Source: Ciona intestinalis (taxonomy: Eukaryota; Chordata; Ascidiacea; Phlebobranchia; Cionidae). Taken from it: a stretch of DNA of 64,000 nt. Both the position numbers and the translations under genes were made by a program. The stretch is taken from positions 7,774,050 to 7,838,049 of the forward strand of contig NC_020166.2 in assembly GCF_000224145.3 (NCBI RefSeq), given 5' to 3'. The notes beneath the pieces were generated by a model. It was not told the DNA's origin. It ran no database searches and was given only the letters and a program-made list of their open reading frames with translations. Positions 1 to 11,200 of this stretch are shown here, piece after piece. Numbering within the stretch: the first letter of the stretch is position 1; each line of letters starts with the position of its first letter.

Positions 1-273
1 AGTTACAATATAGGCTATGTAGATATTTGTGGATTGGTTTTTGATTTTTGTGGATGACAGTTTCGGCAACTCATTTGTCAGCACTGTATAAACACACATT
101 TTGATCAGAGTTGGATGTTGGACCAATACTATGTGTAAATTTTAGGGGGAGGGGTGATACGGGAATAAGGGACTAAGGTGCCAACAATATCCCATCTTAC
201 CCCACAGTATTATATTCAACTAAATGCAAATTCTAAAAAGTATATTAATGTGATAAAAATGACTGAGTCGTAC

Positions 274-3258
274 TTTTCTTTCCTCAGAGATAGCGCATTA
301 TGTAAATAGCCAAGTGGAGGACATGTGCCTTGAACTGGTGGATCTAGTTTCCTTTCGGCGGCAAGCTGAAATTTGTAGATGCCGTGTTATGAATTTCCAA
401 CGCGCAATCACATACATAGCAGATTTAACATGTCGATGGAATAAGTTATTATAACATGAAAATTTTCTCCTTACATATACCATTGTACCCGCTTATGAAT
501 CCCATTTTTATAATAAGTTGATTATATAAAGATTTTTTTTATTTCTAGCATTTAAGTGATAACTGGAACAGAACATATAGAAGACCTATGGGTTGGGACA
601 ATTGTCTTAAAATTTGACCTATGACACATACGCCTACAATGACAGCCGAGTCAAACCTCGAACCCGTATCCTCTGAGTTACAGGCAGGCTTTTAATTGAT
701 AACCATTACTTCGCAACGCCAGAAGTTACATCACTTCTACAAAATATCGACTAGGATAGGTAACTAAAATAGCTTTTCGTGGGGTAAAATTCCTTACAAT
801 AAACCGCTGTTACAGTAGAGTTATAAAAAGAAACAAAGAGATTAAAAGCGTCTTAATTACCTCCTGTGCAATAGCTCTAATATGATGCGGTTCCATTCCA
901 CAACAACCTCCAATATAATGCGCCCCCAAGTTATAAGCCTCCCGTGCAAACTTATGAACCTCAAATCTAGTTACCTGGCGTGACTCTAAAGCTGTAAGTA
1001 AAACCAAAGTTAAAATGCTGAACAAAACATGGATTTTCTGGTCAGTTTATATATATAGTGGGGTGGGGAAAGATGGGACACCTGTTTATTCTATTTTCCC
1101 GTTCAATTTGGTAGTAAACAAAGAACAATGAAAGAATTATAAGACTATGCCTTCACAACTCACTTAGACCGTTGGTAATTGTTTAAAACACGATCAGGAT
1201 ATTTGAATATTATGTGCTAAAGGTGTCCCATCTTCCCCCACCCCACTATATACAAACATGATAGCCTTTGTGTATGATACGAATTTTACCCCAAACAATA
1301 CGGTTTAAGAAAAAAGTATCACAAGTCGTTGATTTACAAACCAAATGGGAACTCTGGCAGCATAAGGTAGCCCTTTTTCATGTTGGCAGTTTCTGGGCAC
1401 CTCCATCCCAACGGTTGACACATGAGAGGTGTTTTCAAACCTTCTTTGTCCAAGGCATCTCTCATCCGTTTCAATGTTTTTAGACAGGTATCGAGATCGA
1501 ACAGGCAGTTTATTCCTGGTATTAATGCACTTTTAAGACATGAGCTCTAAGAATAAGGCACTCCAGAAAAAAAAAACGTATTGATGTATGGGATAAAGTC
1601 CGTTTTGCGAAATTAGTTATCATGCCTTTATCAATGTATACTACATAAAAGTTCAAACGTTATCCATGTAAGTAACTGATATGTGGGCATAAGGCGTATG
1701 AAACAAAACACCCCTGTGTTATAAAACTGCAGTTGCTTGTCACGCATGGAGAAAGAAAGATAAATTCCATCATTAATTTAAATGGGTATATATAGTTACA
1801 AAAAACAGCTCCCAAAATTCAATGTTCAAGCAAAGAGCAACAAATTTGTCCAGTGCTTATTCTAACCACAAACCTATGAGGACAGCTCCAGTTTTAGCCA
1901 TTCTCACGGCACATTCTTCAACAGAAACACCGTTTAAATCTCCAATGGGACCAAGTTTCATTGTGCATGCAATCGGCAGTTTTGCTTTTTTCATCACGTC
2001 AACGCATATTTCAAGTTCTTCAACATGACCAAAGAACTAAAAATAGTGATATATTAGGTTATAAACACTAATGCATTTTTGCCTTTAAACGTAAAAAAAC
2101 GTTTCCGATTTTGTTTTGTAACGCACAATTTTGTTTTCGGAAATTTCTGCGTTGAAATAAAAAAATCACAAAAAAAACGTGTTGAAATTTTAATGTTAGA
2201 AAATTAGAGGTTATATTCCAAAACATTTTTATACTGAAAAAATCGTTTTAAAGTATTATCAGTGGGTGGGGTAAGACGGGACATTTTTTTCACGTCCTAT
2301 TTGTTAGTAAACAAATAATATTGAGAGCAATCTACAACCGTAGGCTCGCAACTCTAAAGAGCGATGTTAAATGTTGAAAACACGATTAGGAAATCTGGGA
2401 TTTAGATGCCAACGATATTCCATCTTAAGCCTTATTACTTACAAAACATGTAATTTTGAATACTAACCTCAGCCAATATAAAGTCAATAATGTCTTTCCT
2501 TTTGATAAATCCTGCTAGTTGGCCTTCGAATTCACCTTTTACAATCGTCTCATCCTTTCCTTTGGAATAAGACACAACTGGTGTCAAGCCTCCACAAACC
2601 AGTGCATTCCCTTCTTGCGCAATTTCATGGGCAATTTCGCATGCTGCTTCATTTATTTCCGAAGTCTGTGATTTTTTTTATTAAACTAACGTCGTGCACA
2701 ACAGATTTTTTAACTGGTATAGTCACAATTTGTATCGTTTACGGTTACGAATTTTTTATACAAACTATAATTTCTGAATTTCGAAATTCATTTATACAAT
2801 ATTATTTCAAAAACTTGTGTTTATATAAAAGATAGGCTGAAGTGAGAAGCACCGTTAGGGAATGATTTTTAACGAAAGAGTGATATTTTTCATTTAGCCT
2901 ACAATATTATAAAAATCTAACTTTAGTTACTCTTATTTAAATTCTAAAAACTTCGGTCAGTTTTGGCGAAACCTTTCGAATATTGTTTTTTTACCGTGTA
3001 AATTATATTGCCTCTTTTGAGTCGTCCATCGCTAGACGCGTAGCAAGGAGTTTGCAGAACATCTGCACCAGCGCGCAAGTATTCTCGTAGGAGTTGCTTT
3101 ACTGCGTCGGGATATTCCAGTACAGCTTCAGGTGTCCATTGGCCTGCTCTACAGTAACCTCGCTTCTCCAAAGTCATACACATGCTACCATCGCCCACAA
3201 CAGGACCTTCTTTTAGCCTTTCCAGTAGGCCTTTCTTTTGTGTAGTAATTTTGAACAT
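274..3258 (-). CDS. BHMT: Betaine-homocysteine S-methyltransferase, copy A (3' end off window)
   Basis: This enzyme moves a methyl group from betaine to homocysteine, giving methionine and dimethylglycine in the cytosol. Six exons read right to left: 2995-3258, 2468-2665, 1874-2036, 1342-1515, 861-991 and 274-365, joined by GT/AG introns with matching phases. The start [15 protein letters not shown] lines up with vertebrate BHMT. The zinc ligands are present: Cys in GINCLFD (about residue 212) and the pair in YIGGCCG (about 296-297). PWTPEA reads QWTPEA. About 340 residues are seen. The last exon, expected to encode the GRPFNP motif seen in copy B, is not in bases 1-270 and probably lies off the left edge, so loss cannot be excluded. 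Copy A points away from copy B, with the SLC5 gene between them. Reading through the final donor would give an alternative tail ending at 216. Confidence 0.9.
520..720 (-). repeat. tRNA-headed SINE in a BHMT-A intron
   Basis: On minus, a tRNA-like head starts GGCGTTGCGAAGTAATGG and has a B-box-like GGGTTCGAGG. The shared SINE body (TGTAGGCGTATGTGTC) and an A-rich end follow. It sits between exons 5 and 6 and belongs to the same family as the copy at 7277. Confidence 0.6.
1054..1250 (+). mobile_element. Full-length MITE (Cimi-like)
   Basis: Both terminal inverted repeats are present: GGGTGGGGAAAGATGGGACA on the left and its counterpart ending CCCCACTATA on the right. It lies in intron 4 of BHMT copy A. 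Forward orientation is defined here as the CATTCTATTTTCTCG side first. Confidence 0.8.
1560..1660 (-). other. Conserved intron 3 end, shared with BHMT copy B
   Basis: The roughly 130 bp just before exon 4 are almost the same as 16910-17036 in copy B, while the other BHMT introns have diverged. A gene-conversion tract or a retained intronic element would explain this. Confidence 0.55.
1665..1790 (+). repeat. SINE tail fragment
   Basis: Carries the family's 3' body (AAGGCGTATGAAACAAAACA, then TGTTATAAAACTGCAGTTG). No tRNA head is present. Confidence 0.45.
2270..2438 (+). mobile_element. Worn MITE copy
   Basis: Left end GTGGGTGGGGTAAGACGGGA, internal TTGTTAGTAAACAAA, and a decayed right end. 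In intron 2 of BHMT copy A. Confidence 0.6.
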
Positions 3259-3452
3259 TTTGTTGTTTTCCTACAAATCTGGTTTATTGTCGAATACAAT
3301 ATAGTTGTAGCAAATTACTTGAACTATAACGGCTCCAAAAGTGAGACAAATGCTCTGGACTGAGGCAGCGAAAACGACACAGCACATAAACACAGCTCGT
3401 GCAAAGGAAATTACGCTCAGAAAGCTATTATATATCGCAATAACTGTCTCGC
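3259..3452 (-). promoter_or_regulatory. Promoter and 5' UTR of BHMT copy A
   Basis: A TATA-like box (GATATATAATAG, near 3426-3438 on minus) lies about 170 bp before the start codon. The whole stretch is nearly identical to the promoter of copy B at 14924-15114. Similarity stops abruptly at CGAGACA on both sides, so this probably marks the duplicated promoter block. Confidence 0.6.
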
Positions 3453-4295
3453 GTTTAATATGGCACCGTGGCCAAGCAGTTCTTTTATTTTCAACAGTTC
3501 ATTTCACTTTTTGGGTTCTTATTTTTGAACACAGTACTGATTTAGTCAAAATATTGGATCTTCTCTGCAGCCCCTTAATTAAAATTCTGTAATTTAATTA
3601 AAAAAAATAATTTTGACCATGAATATGACTTCGGATGGTGTTGAAAGTAACATTATTAAATTCGACTTCCCTAAATACCCTATAATATGGATCTCAAGAT
3701 TGTGTCTCATCTAGCTTCTCTAGAAGTCAGTTTAGCCCAGGACTCAAGTTAATTCTTCGGACTCAAGTTACAAACCTCGAGCACGGCGGGAGGTTCCAGT
3801 CCTTATATCCTAAGTCGGATTCTATAAGGTTAGAACTGACAAACTATACGAAAACAGAAACGCGCTCTTCTTATAAAGAATATATGCTGATTAATCATTT
3901 CCTTATAGAGTGCGTGCGAGTGCAACAGTAACTTTGGCTTTGACACAAAGATTGTTTACCGAGCAAGCTACATTGTACGATTACTGTTTAGTTTTCGTTA
4001 ATGTGAAACTTGGTATTTACCTATTCTGCTGTATGTGCCAAGTTTACAGACATCGATAACAGTTTTTGTGGACATTGGCATTTTTGGAGACATTTAAAAC
4101 AATTATCTACAGTTTGCATGTGACGTTCTTTGTACATTCAGACGTACTTTTTAAATTAAATGCATTGGAGTGATCTGGCAATCGCCTTTTTCGTCATCAT
4201 CGCACGAAGGTGACAAGTGATATGCTTTCAGACCAAAGTTGGCCCATAACCCCAACAACTAAGGTGGTACCCTTTAGCACATAATATTCAAATAT

Positions 4296-4483
4296 TCCGA
4301 CACCTTTTTATTCTATTTTCTCGTTCCATTCGGTGGTAAAGAACTAACAATAAAAGGATTATAAAACTGTTTCCTCACGATGACCGTTGTTAATTGTTCA
4401 TGACCGTTGTTAATTGTTTAAAACACGATCACAATTTCTGAAAAATATGTGCTAAAGGTGTCCCGTCTTCCCCTGCACAACCA
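4296..4483 (+). mobile_element. Worn MITE with a small internal duplication
   Basis: Internal sequence matches the family (TTTTTATTCTATTTTCTCG, then GTGCTAAAGGTGTCCCGTC). The GACCGTTGTTAATTGTT block occurs twice in a row near 4380-4420. Confidence 0.6.
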
Positions 4484-4848
4484 ACTATGTGAGTATAGAT
4501 AATATTTCTGTGGTCACACATACCATTGGCTACACTCTTAAAGAGTCTACAATATTATCAGTGTGAGAATTAACCTGTAAATTACGAGGGAGGGGATTAA
4601 GCCTTTAATTTAGCCAACAGTATTGTTCGGAATAGAATTACGTACGATATAAACGGTATTGAAATTTTATTTTATTTGTATAACATAACGTATATTTTAT
4701 TTATTTCATCGAAAATAAAGCGAAGTTCATATTATTAAAACAACAAAGAAAAGGAAAGCGACAGTTATTAAACACGCTATGGATAAAGGACGTCCAAAAA
4801 GCATAAATTAAAAGACACTTATGGGCCAAATGAATTAAAAACCAAATG

Positions 4849-5058
4849 TTACACTGTTTCAAATGATGGTACATCAGTTCGTCGAATAGGTCTGACTCGG
4901 CATGGGAAATTGCAGCTTTTTAGCACATAATACAACAGTTGTGCCGTATATGGAACATTTACGGGACATGACTCACAGTATTCATTTTTAATGAGGTAAA
5001 TTGGATATTGGATAACTCTATCATTAAATCTTTGTTTAAGTCCGTCAGCCGCAAACAT
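4849..5058 (-). CDS. Doubtful 69-residue reading frame with CxxC and CxxxC pairs
   Basis: Unrecognised. The frame begins MFAADGLKQRF and holds four cysteines as CESC and CNFPC, with a basic stretch VRPIRR near the end. There is no signal peptide. A TATATATA run lies about 45 bases before the ATG on the minus strand, and an AATAAA-like signal lies about 140 bases past the stop. It may be chance or the remains of a terminal exon. Confidence 0.22.
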   Translation of the reverse strand: MFAADGLKQRFNDRVIQYPIYLIKNEYCESCPVNVPYTAQLLYYVLKSCNFPCRVRPIRRTDVPSFETV

Positions 5059-5264
5059 ACATTATGGGCAAACAACAGGCCATATATATACATGTTTGCC
5101 CACTTCTAGAAGGGCCGTTCGTATGTACACCTCAAGCAGGCGCAGATGTATGCCCTGCAGATGTATGCTACCAAGACTCGAGTAACATAACTGCATTTTA
5201 TAGGCAAAGTACGAATTGTTAGATTGCTATAGGCTACCATAGTGCTTCGATCTAAACTAAAGGT

Positions 5265-8200
5265 ATGGGCCCTTCTGGACATTCATCTTATGCAGTTACA
5301 CAGTCAGCGTTTAGTACAACAGCATCAGAAGAACTAATTACCGGACAAAAAACTTACCTGGGAACAGTGGACATAGTCATTATAGTAGTTTATATGGTGG
5401 CAACCATATCTTTGGGGTTATGGGTAAGTAATGTTGGAATATGTATTTGTAGCTTATAATAATTTTCTGTATCATAGAATAGAGTATAATATGATTCACG
5501 TTTTTATTCTTTTGTATATAGATAGCCCATTCGGTAGTGAACAAAGATTACTTATACCAGAATTGTATACCCCTATTCTCACGGTATTCATCTTACCCCA
5601 CAGTAATATATTCTAATTTCACCCAAACTGCATTGGCAAGTCATGTAAAACTCCAATTCCAATTTATTTAATTGCCTTATTATCAATCAAATATTATGTG
5701 CTAACGGTATATATCTTACCCCGCAATAATATATTTAATAAATGCACGATTTTAGGCATCAAGAATTGGTGCCAGAGGTTCGGTATCGGAATATTTTCTC
5801 GCGGGCAAGAGAATGTTCTGGTTGCCTGTGGGTGCCTCTGTATTCGTATCTAATATTGGAAGTGTTCATTTTGTTGGCTTGGCCGGTTCTGGTGCAATCA
5901 CCGGTATAAGTGTTGGAGCATTTGAATGGGTTTCTGCGTTTTATATTTTATGCCTTGGTTGGTTCCTGCTACCGATATATGTAAGGAGCAAGGTTGGTTT
6001 AACGTTTTGTTTGAACAACCTATTAGCTTATCGTGTTATATAACTACGTCTCCCATTGCCGGTTGTTTCCTTGGGACAATTGCTCAAACTTAGTGGTCAC
6101 TTATGATTGTTTAAATTGTCAGCCATTCAAAATGAAAACTAAAATCCATTCTGCAATTTCTGCAACTGGCGAAACTCTTATTTGTGGCGATGGGCATATC
6201 TAAGTATTAACGTACATTAGGTGTATACTTATCAATATGTTATCAGTAAGTTAAGTAAACTCCTGTCTTGGTATACACTGCGGTAGGTATACACGATGCC
6301 AGAGTATCTACATAAGCGTTATGGAGGTTCTAGACTTCGTGTTATATTATCAGTTCTCTCCCTTGCAATGTACGTGCTCACTAAAATAGCGGTGGACCTT
6401 TTTGCTGGCGCTTTGTTTATCCAGCAAGCACTGAATATAAACATGTATGTTGCAATAGGTAAGTCGTTGGTGATCTAGTTTTCTCGAACGCTTTTTTCAC
6501 ATTTGTGTCTTTTTTGTTAGTCGTAACACGGCCTACTAGAGATATCTCTAGAGATAATCGTCATGGCTTTATAGGCGATCGCATCATGACCAAATGGCAT
6601 CGGGTTTGATGCTAGATGCTGCCAACGTCTGTACTAACTTTGGATGCTGCTATCCTTGTGGCGCATGTGTTCTTGTGCAAGGCATTTGGCGTTCATTGCT
6701 CCAATCCAGTAGTCACTAATGAGTCCAAAATGTCAGCCTTTTTTAAAATAATAATAATATAGTACGGTTGGGGAAGATGGGACACCTTTAGTACACAATA
6801 TATAAACATCCTGATCGTGTTTCAAACAATTACCAACGGTCAAGGGGGGTCGTGAGAATACAGTTTTATAATTCTGTAAATGTTCTTTGTCTGCTACCAA
6901 ATGGTGTCCCATCTTCCCCCACCCTACTATAATAATAAGCGCCCACAAAGTACTTACATGATGGCAACTCGTAAGCGGGAAAAAGGAGCATAAAACACCC
7001 GTGCGTGTTAAAAGAACTGTCGCTGCCCCGCACCGTGCGGATAAATCAGTTACATTCATGTACATTAAATACCACATTTTTTAATTTATACAATTCAATA
7101 TTTAATTACAGTTTCTTTGCTTGTGATAACTGCTGCATACACACTGCTTGGTGGTTTGAAGGCAGTGATATATACGGATACGATGCAAACTCTTATCCTT
7201 CTTATCGGAGGAATTCTTCTCATGGTCATAAGTAAGACTTCAAAACTTTTGAATTCAAATTTTTTATATATTTACCGGCGCCGTGGCAGAGTGGTTAGCG
7301 CGCGTGTCTCTAACCCAAAGGTAATGCTGGGTTCAAGGCTTGTCGCTGCTACCATTGTGAGCATATGTGGCCTTGGGAAAGACACTTAACGGCAATTGCT
7401 CCAACCCATTCGTCACTAATGGTTTGTCAAAATTATTAGCCATACAGAAAAATAATCACTCACAGAGTAACATACACGGTAACTTGTAAGCTGGCACGAG
7501 GTGTATGAAACAAAAACACCCGTGTTATAACGATTGTAGTTTTCCAGCCATGCAAAGTTAAAGTAAGTTACATTAAATATCCGTAATGTTTATTAACCAG
7601 GTTTTTCAAAAGTCGGCGGCTACGAGAACTTGAAAAAACTTTACATGGAAGCAATTCCACAAACAACCAAAGACATTCTGGCGATGGGAAACTTCACTAC
7701 GTGTGGAATTCCAAGAGATGACGCCTTCCATTTATTTCGAGATCCTATCAATTCAGATCTACCGTGGCCTGGAATGATTTTTGGCATCTCGATTCTTGCG
7801 TTCTATTATTTTGGAACTGATCAGGTAGAATTCCACTCTTACGATCATATAGCTTTAAAAAGGTCAACAATGTTGTAAAATATGCAGTACTGTTTAATGG
7901 GTCACCTGTAGCGCATAATATCAAAACACCTTGATCGTGTTTTAAACAATTAACAACAGTCTATGGAAGTCGTAAGGATACGGTTTTGTATTTTCTGTTT
8001 ACCACGAAATGGGAGCAAAAAAGTAGAATAGAATAGTCTCCCAACTTCTCCCACCCTAGCATTTGTTAGGGTAACAGAGTGCACGTTTTTAGTCTCTTTT
8101 AATGTCCCATTTGTTAGTAAAAAAAAAACAATATTTACATAACTGTATAACAGTATTCTCATGACCACAAAAAAGCGTTGTTAATTGGTAAAAACAGGAT

Positions 8201-11200
8201 TAGGAAATATAAAATATTATATACTAACGGTATCCATCTTCCTTTATACTGACAATATTTTTTAACAGGTTATAGTGCAGAGAGTATTAGCAGCAAAAAG
8301 CGTCAACCATGGAAAAGCTGGTTGTGTCTTGGCAGCCAGTTTAAAAATCCTACCTGTTTATATGTTTGTAATGGCAGGTAGGCACGTTTAATTGTATAAG
8401 TGTTACATATAGGGTGTGGGGATATGGGACATCTTATATAGCACATAACATTAAAATCTCCCGATCGTGTTTTAAACAATTAACAACGGTCTATGGAAGT
8501 CGTAAGAATACGATGTTATAATTATTTGTGACAATTAAACAGAATGAAAAGGTGTTCCATACTCCACCCTATTCTATATTTATCCACTCATGACTATTCA
8601 ATATACCACAGCAGGTTGACTGTTTGTTTCTCTCTATAAGTTTGTTAATTATGTAACTTTTGGGTCATTGTTTATGAATAAGTTTTGTTTTAAACATTAT
8701 ACCGTTAAGAGTATTGCCCAAAGTAACATATTATGCAGCATCGATCATAGACCCCTGTATCATTTTGTTCATACGACTTCACAAACCACCGAGTTTTAGT
8801 TACCTTTGTACCCAATATAGTAGGGTGAGGAAATATGGGACACCTTTTCATTCTATTTTTTCATACTTTTTGGCAGTAAACAAAAAACATTCAAGGAATT
8901 ATAAAACCGCATCCTCACAACTCCCACAGACCGTCGTTTACTGTTTAAAACACGATTAGGGTATTTGGATAATAAGTGCTAAAGTGTCCCATCTTACCCC
9001 ACAAACTATATCTTTATTCAGGTATGGTCAGTCGTGCTCTTTTTCCCAACGAAGTCGCATGCGCAGTGCCGAGCGAATGCTTAAAGATTTGCGGAAACGA
9101 GCAAGGGTGTTCCAATATTGCATACCCAAAGCTTGTTCTGGAGGTTTTACCGAGTGGTGAGTGGTGTGGTGTTTCATTTCAAATATTCTGCTACGAATCT
9201 TGTGGTAAAGAACGTAAATTTTCGGCGTCGTGGCGAAGTGGGCGCGTCTACCTCTAAGATGTAATGGGTTCAAGGCTCGTCACTGCTACCATTGTGGGCG
9301 TATGTGTCCTTGATGGGAAAGTCACTTAACGGCAATTAATCCAATCCTTTGGTCACTAATGGGTTGTCCAAATTATCAGAAATACATACAAAAATGAAAA
9401 GATCCCCCCAAAATACAAAAAAGTAACACATACATATCCCGTGTGGTGGGGCAACGACAGTCATTATAACACGGGTGTTTAATTTTATACACCTGCAATG
9501 TAACTTTACGGGTGTTTGTTTTTAATCTATGGCTAACTACTTAAACAACTACCTTAAGTGCCCTGTTACGACCTTAGTGGTTCGTGGTACTACTCATGTT
9601 TTATTGCCAAATCGGTTTAAAGGTGTCAATTCTATATACGCAGGACTACGTGGTATAATGGTTGCGGCCATGTTATCAGCACTCATGAGTTCTCTGACGT
9701 CGATCTTCAACAGCACAAGTACTGTATTCACCATCGACGTATGGAAACGCATCCGCAAAGGGGCGACAGAGAGGGAGATGCTTATTGTTGGAAAGTAAGC
9801 CCTTTAATTTAATTGTCCCTCTTTCGCGATATTTTGCATCGCTCATAAAGTTTTTTTTGTAATCTTTAGGCTAATGAGTCAATTCTGACCCAATTTCAGG
9901 TACAAAAGCGTGTTACGGTCTATCTATTTACTAAGGTGGTGGACTATTGGGCACATTTTCATTCTATTTTTTGTCCCATTTGGTGGTAAACAAGAACTTT
10001 CAAAAAATTATAAAACCGTATCGTTATACGACTGCCATGGACCGTCGTTAATCGTTTAAACCAGCACGATCAGGATATTTGGACATTATGTGCTAAAAGT
10101 CCCGTCTTTCCCCTCCCCTCTAAATGGGTCTGCACCCAGATCGTCAATGATACTATTGTGGGCGTATATGTCCTTGGAAAAGACACTTAACGGCATCTAC
10201 TCCAACCCTGTGGACACTAATGGATTGTCCAAATTATCAGTCATAAATAAAAAAATAAAAAAATCTAAAATCACCCACAAAGTAGCATACTTGGTAGTTG
10301 GTAACTAATAAGCTGGCACGGGGTGTATTTGAAACACCTGTGTTATAACGGATGTCGTTTTTCCGCCATACGCGAGGATAAAGTAAGTTACATTCATTCT
10401 GTGTTCTACAGGGTCACCGTGTGTGTTCTAGTTGTTATTAGCATTCTATGGGTTCCTGTGTTGTTATCATCAGCTGGGGGTCAAGTCTTTATTTATCTTA
10501 ATTCAGTCCTTGCTTCACTTGCCCCACCCATAGCAATGCTTTATTTCCTCGGTGTTCTGTGTCCACAAGTCAACGAAAAGGTGATCATCAAATTTACCTT
10601 TTGTTTTATTTTCTATAGAGATTATTTTTCTGACGTTCACACATTTTTTTAATTTTCCAAATGTTATAGTTTAACATTTTAAGTTTTAGGCATTTTTACG
10701 ATGGGCAAAAAGTTTAATAGAATTTGATGATATTATACAAAACTTCGTGTTTCGTTTTTTATTATACCTTTATACTGTTGTTTAGAAAGGATTTTTTGCT
10801 TATTCTATAAAATGTATTGACCAACACGGTCAGTTTTGCATTGATTTTCTACTAGTCAATCAAAATAGTTGTTTTTCGAAATGACACATTATATTCTAAT
10901 GCTACAACGCATATTTTACCATGATGAGGAAGACCTGAATCGGAAGTCGAAACGTCGGTTATTTATAGGATCACAATTAAAGTTGCCATAAAATCTCTTT
11001 CAGGCTTAAACAAATCATATTTTATACACAGGGTGCTTTCTGGGGGTTTGTTGTTGGCATTGCGATCGGAATAACTCGACTTGTTTTGGATTTCGTTTAC
11101 CCAGCGCCTGGGTGCGACCAATTAGATACAAGGCCAGCAATAGTTGCCAAGTAAGATGATATATATTGTAGGGTGGGATAAGACTTAGAACACCTTTTCG

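Larger units (their letters stand above)
3453..5264. other. Intergenic, BHMT-A to SLC5
   Basis: Between the BHMT-A promoter and the SLC5 start codon. It holds one worn MITE (4296-4483) and one doubtful small reading frame (4849-5058). The SLC5 promoter must lie in the last few hundred bases, but I see no clear TATA box. Confidence 0.6.

Noticed and set aside
7277-7350. Possible tRNA gene
   Set aside because: It has A- and B-box-like parts but no proper cloverleaf, and the same head begins several SINE copies in the window.
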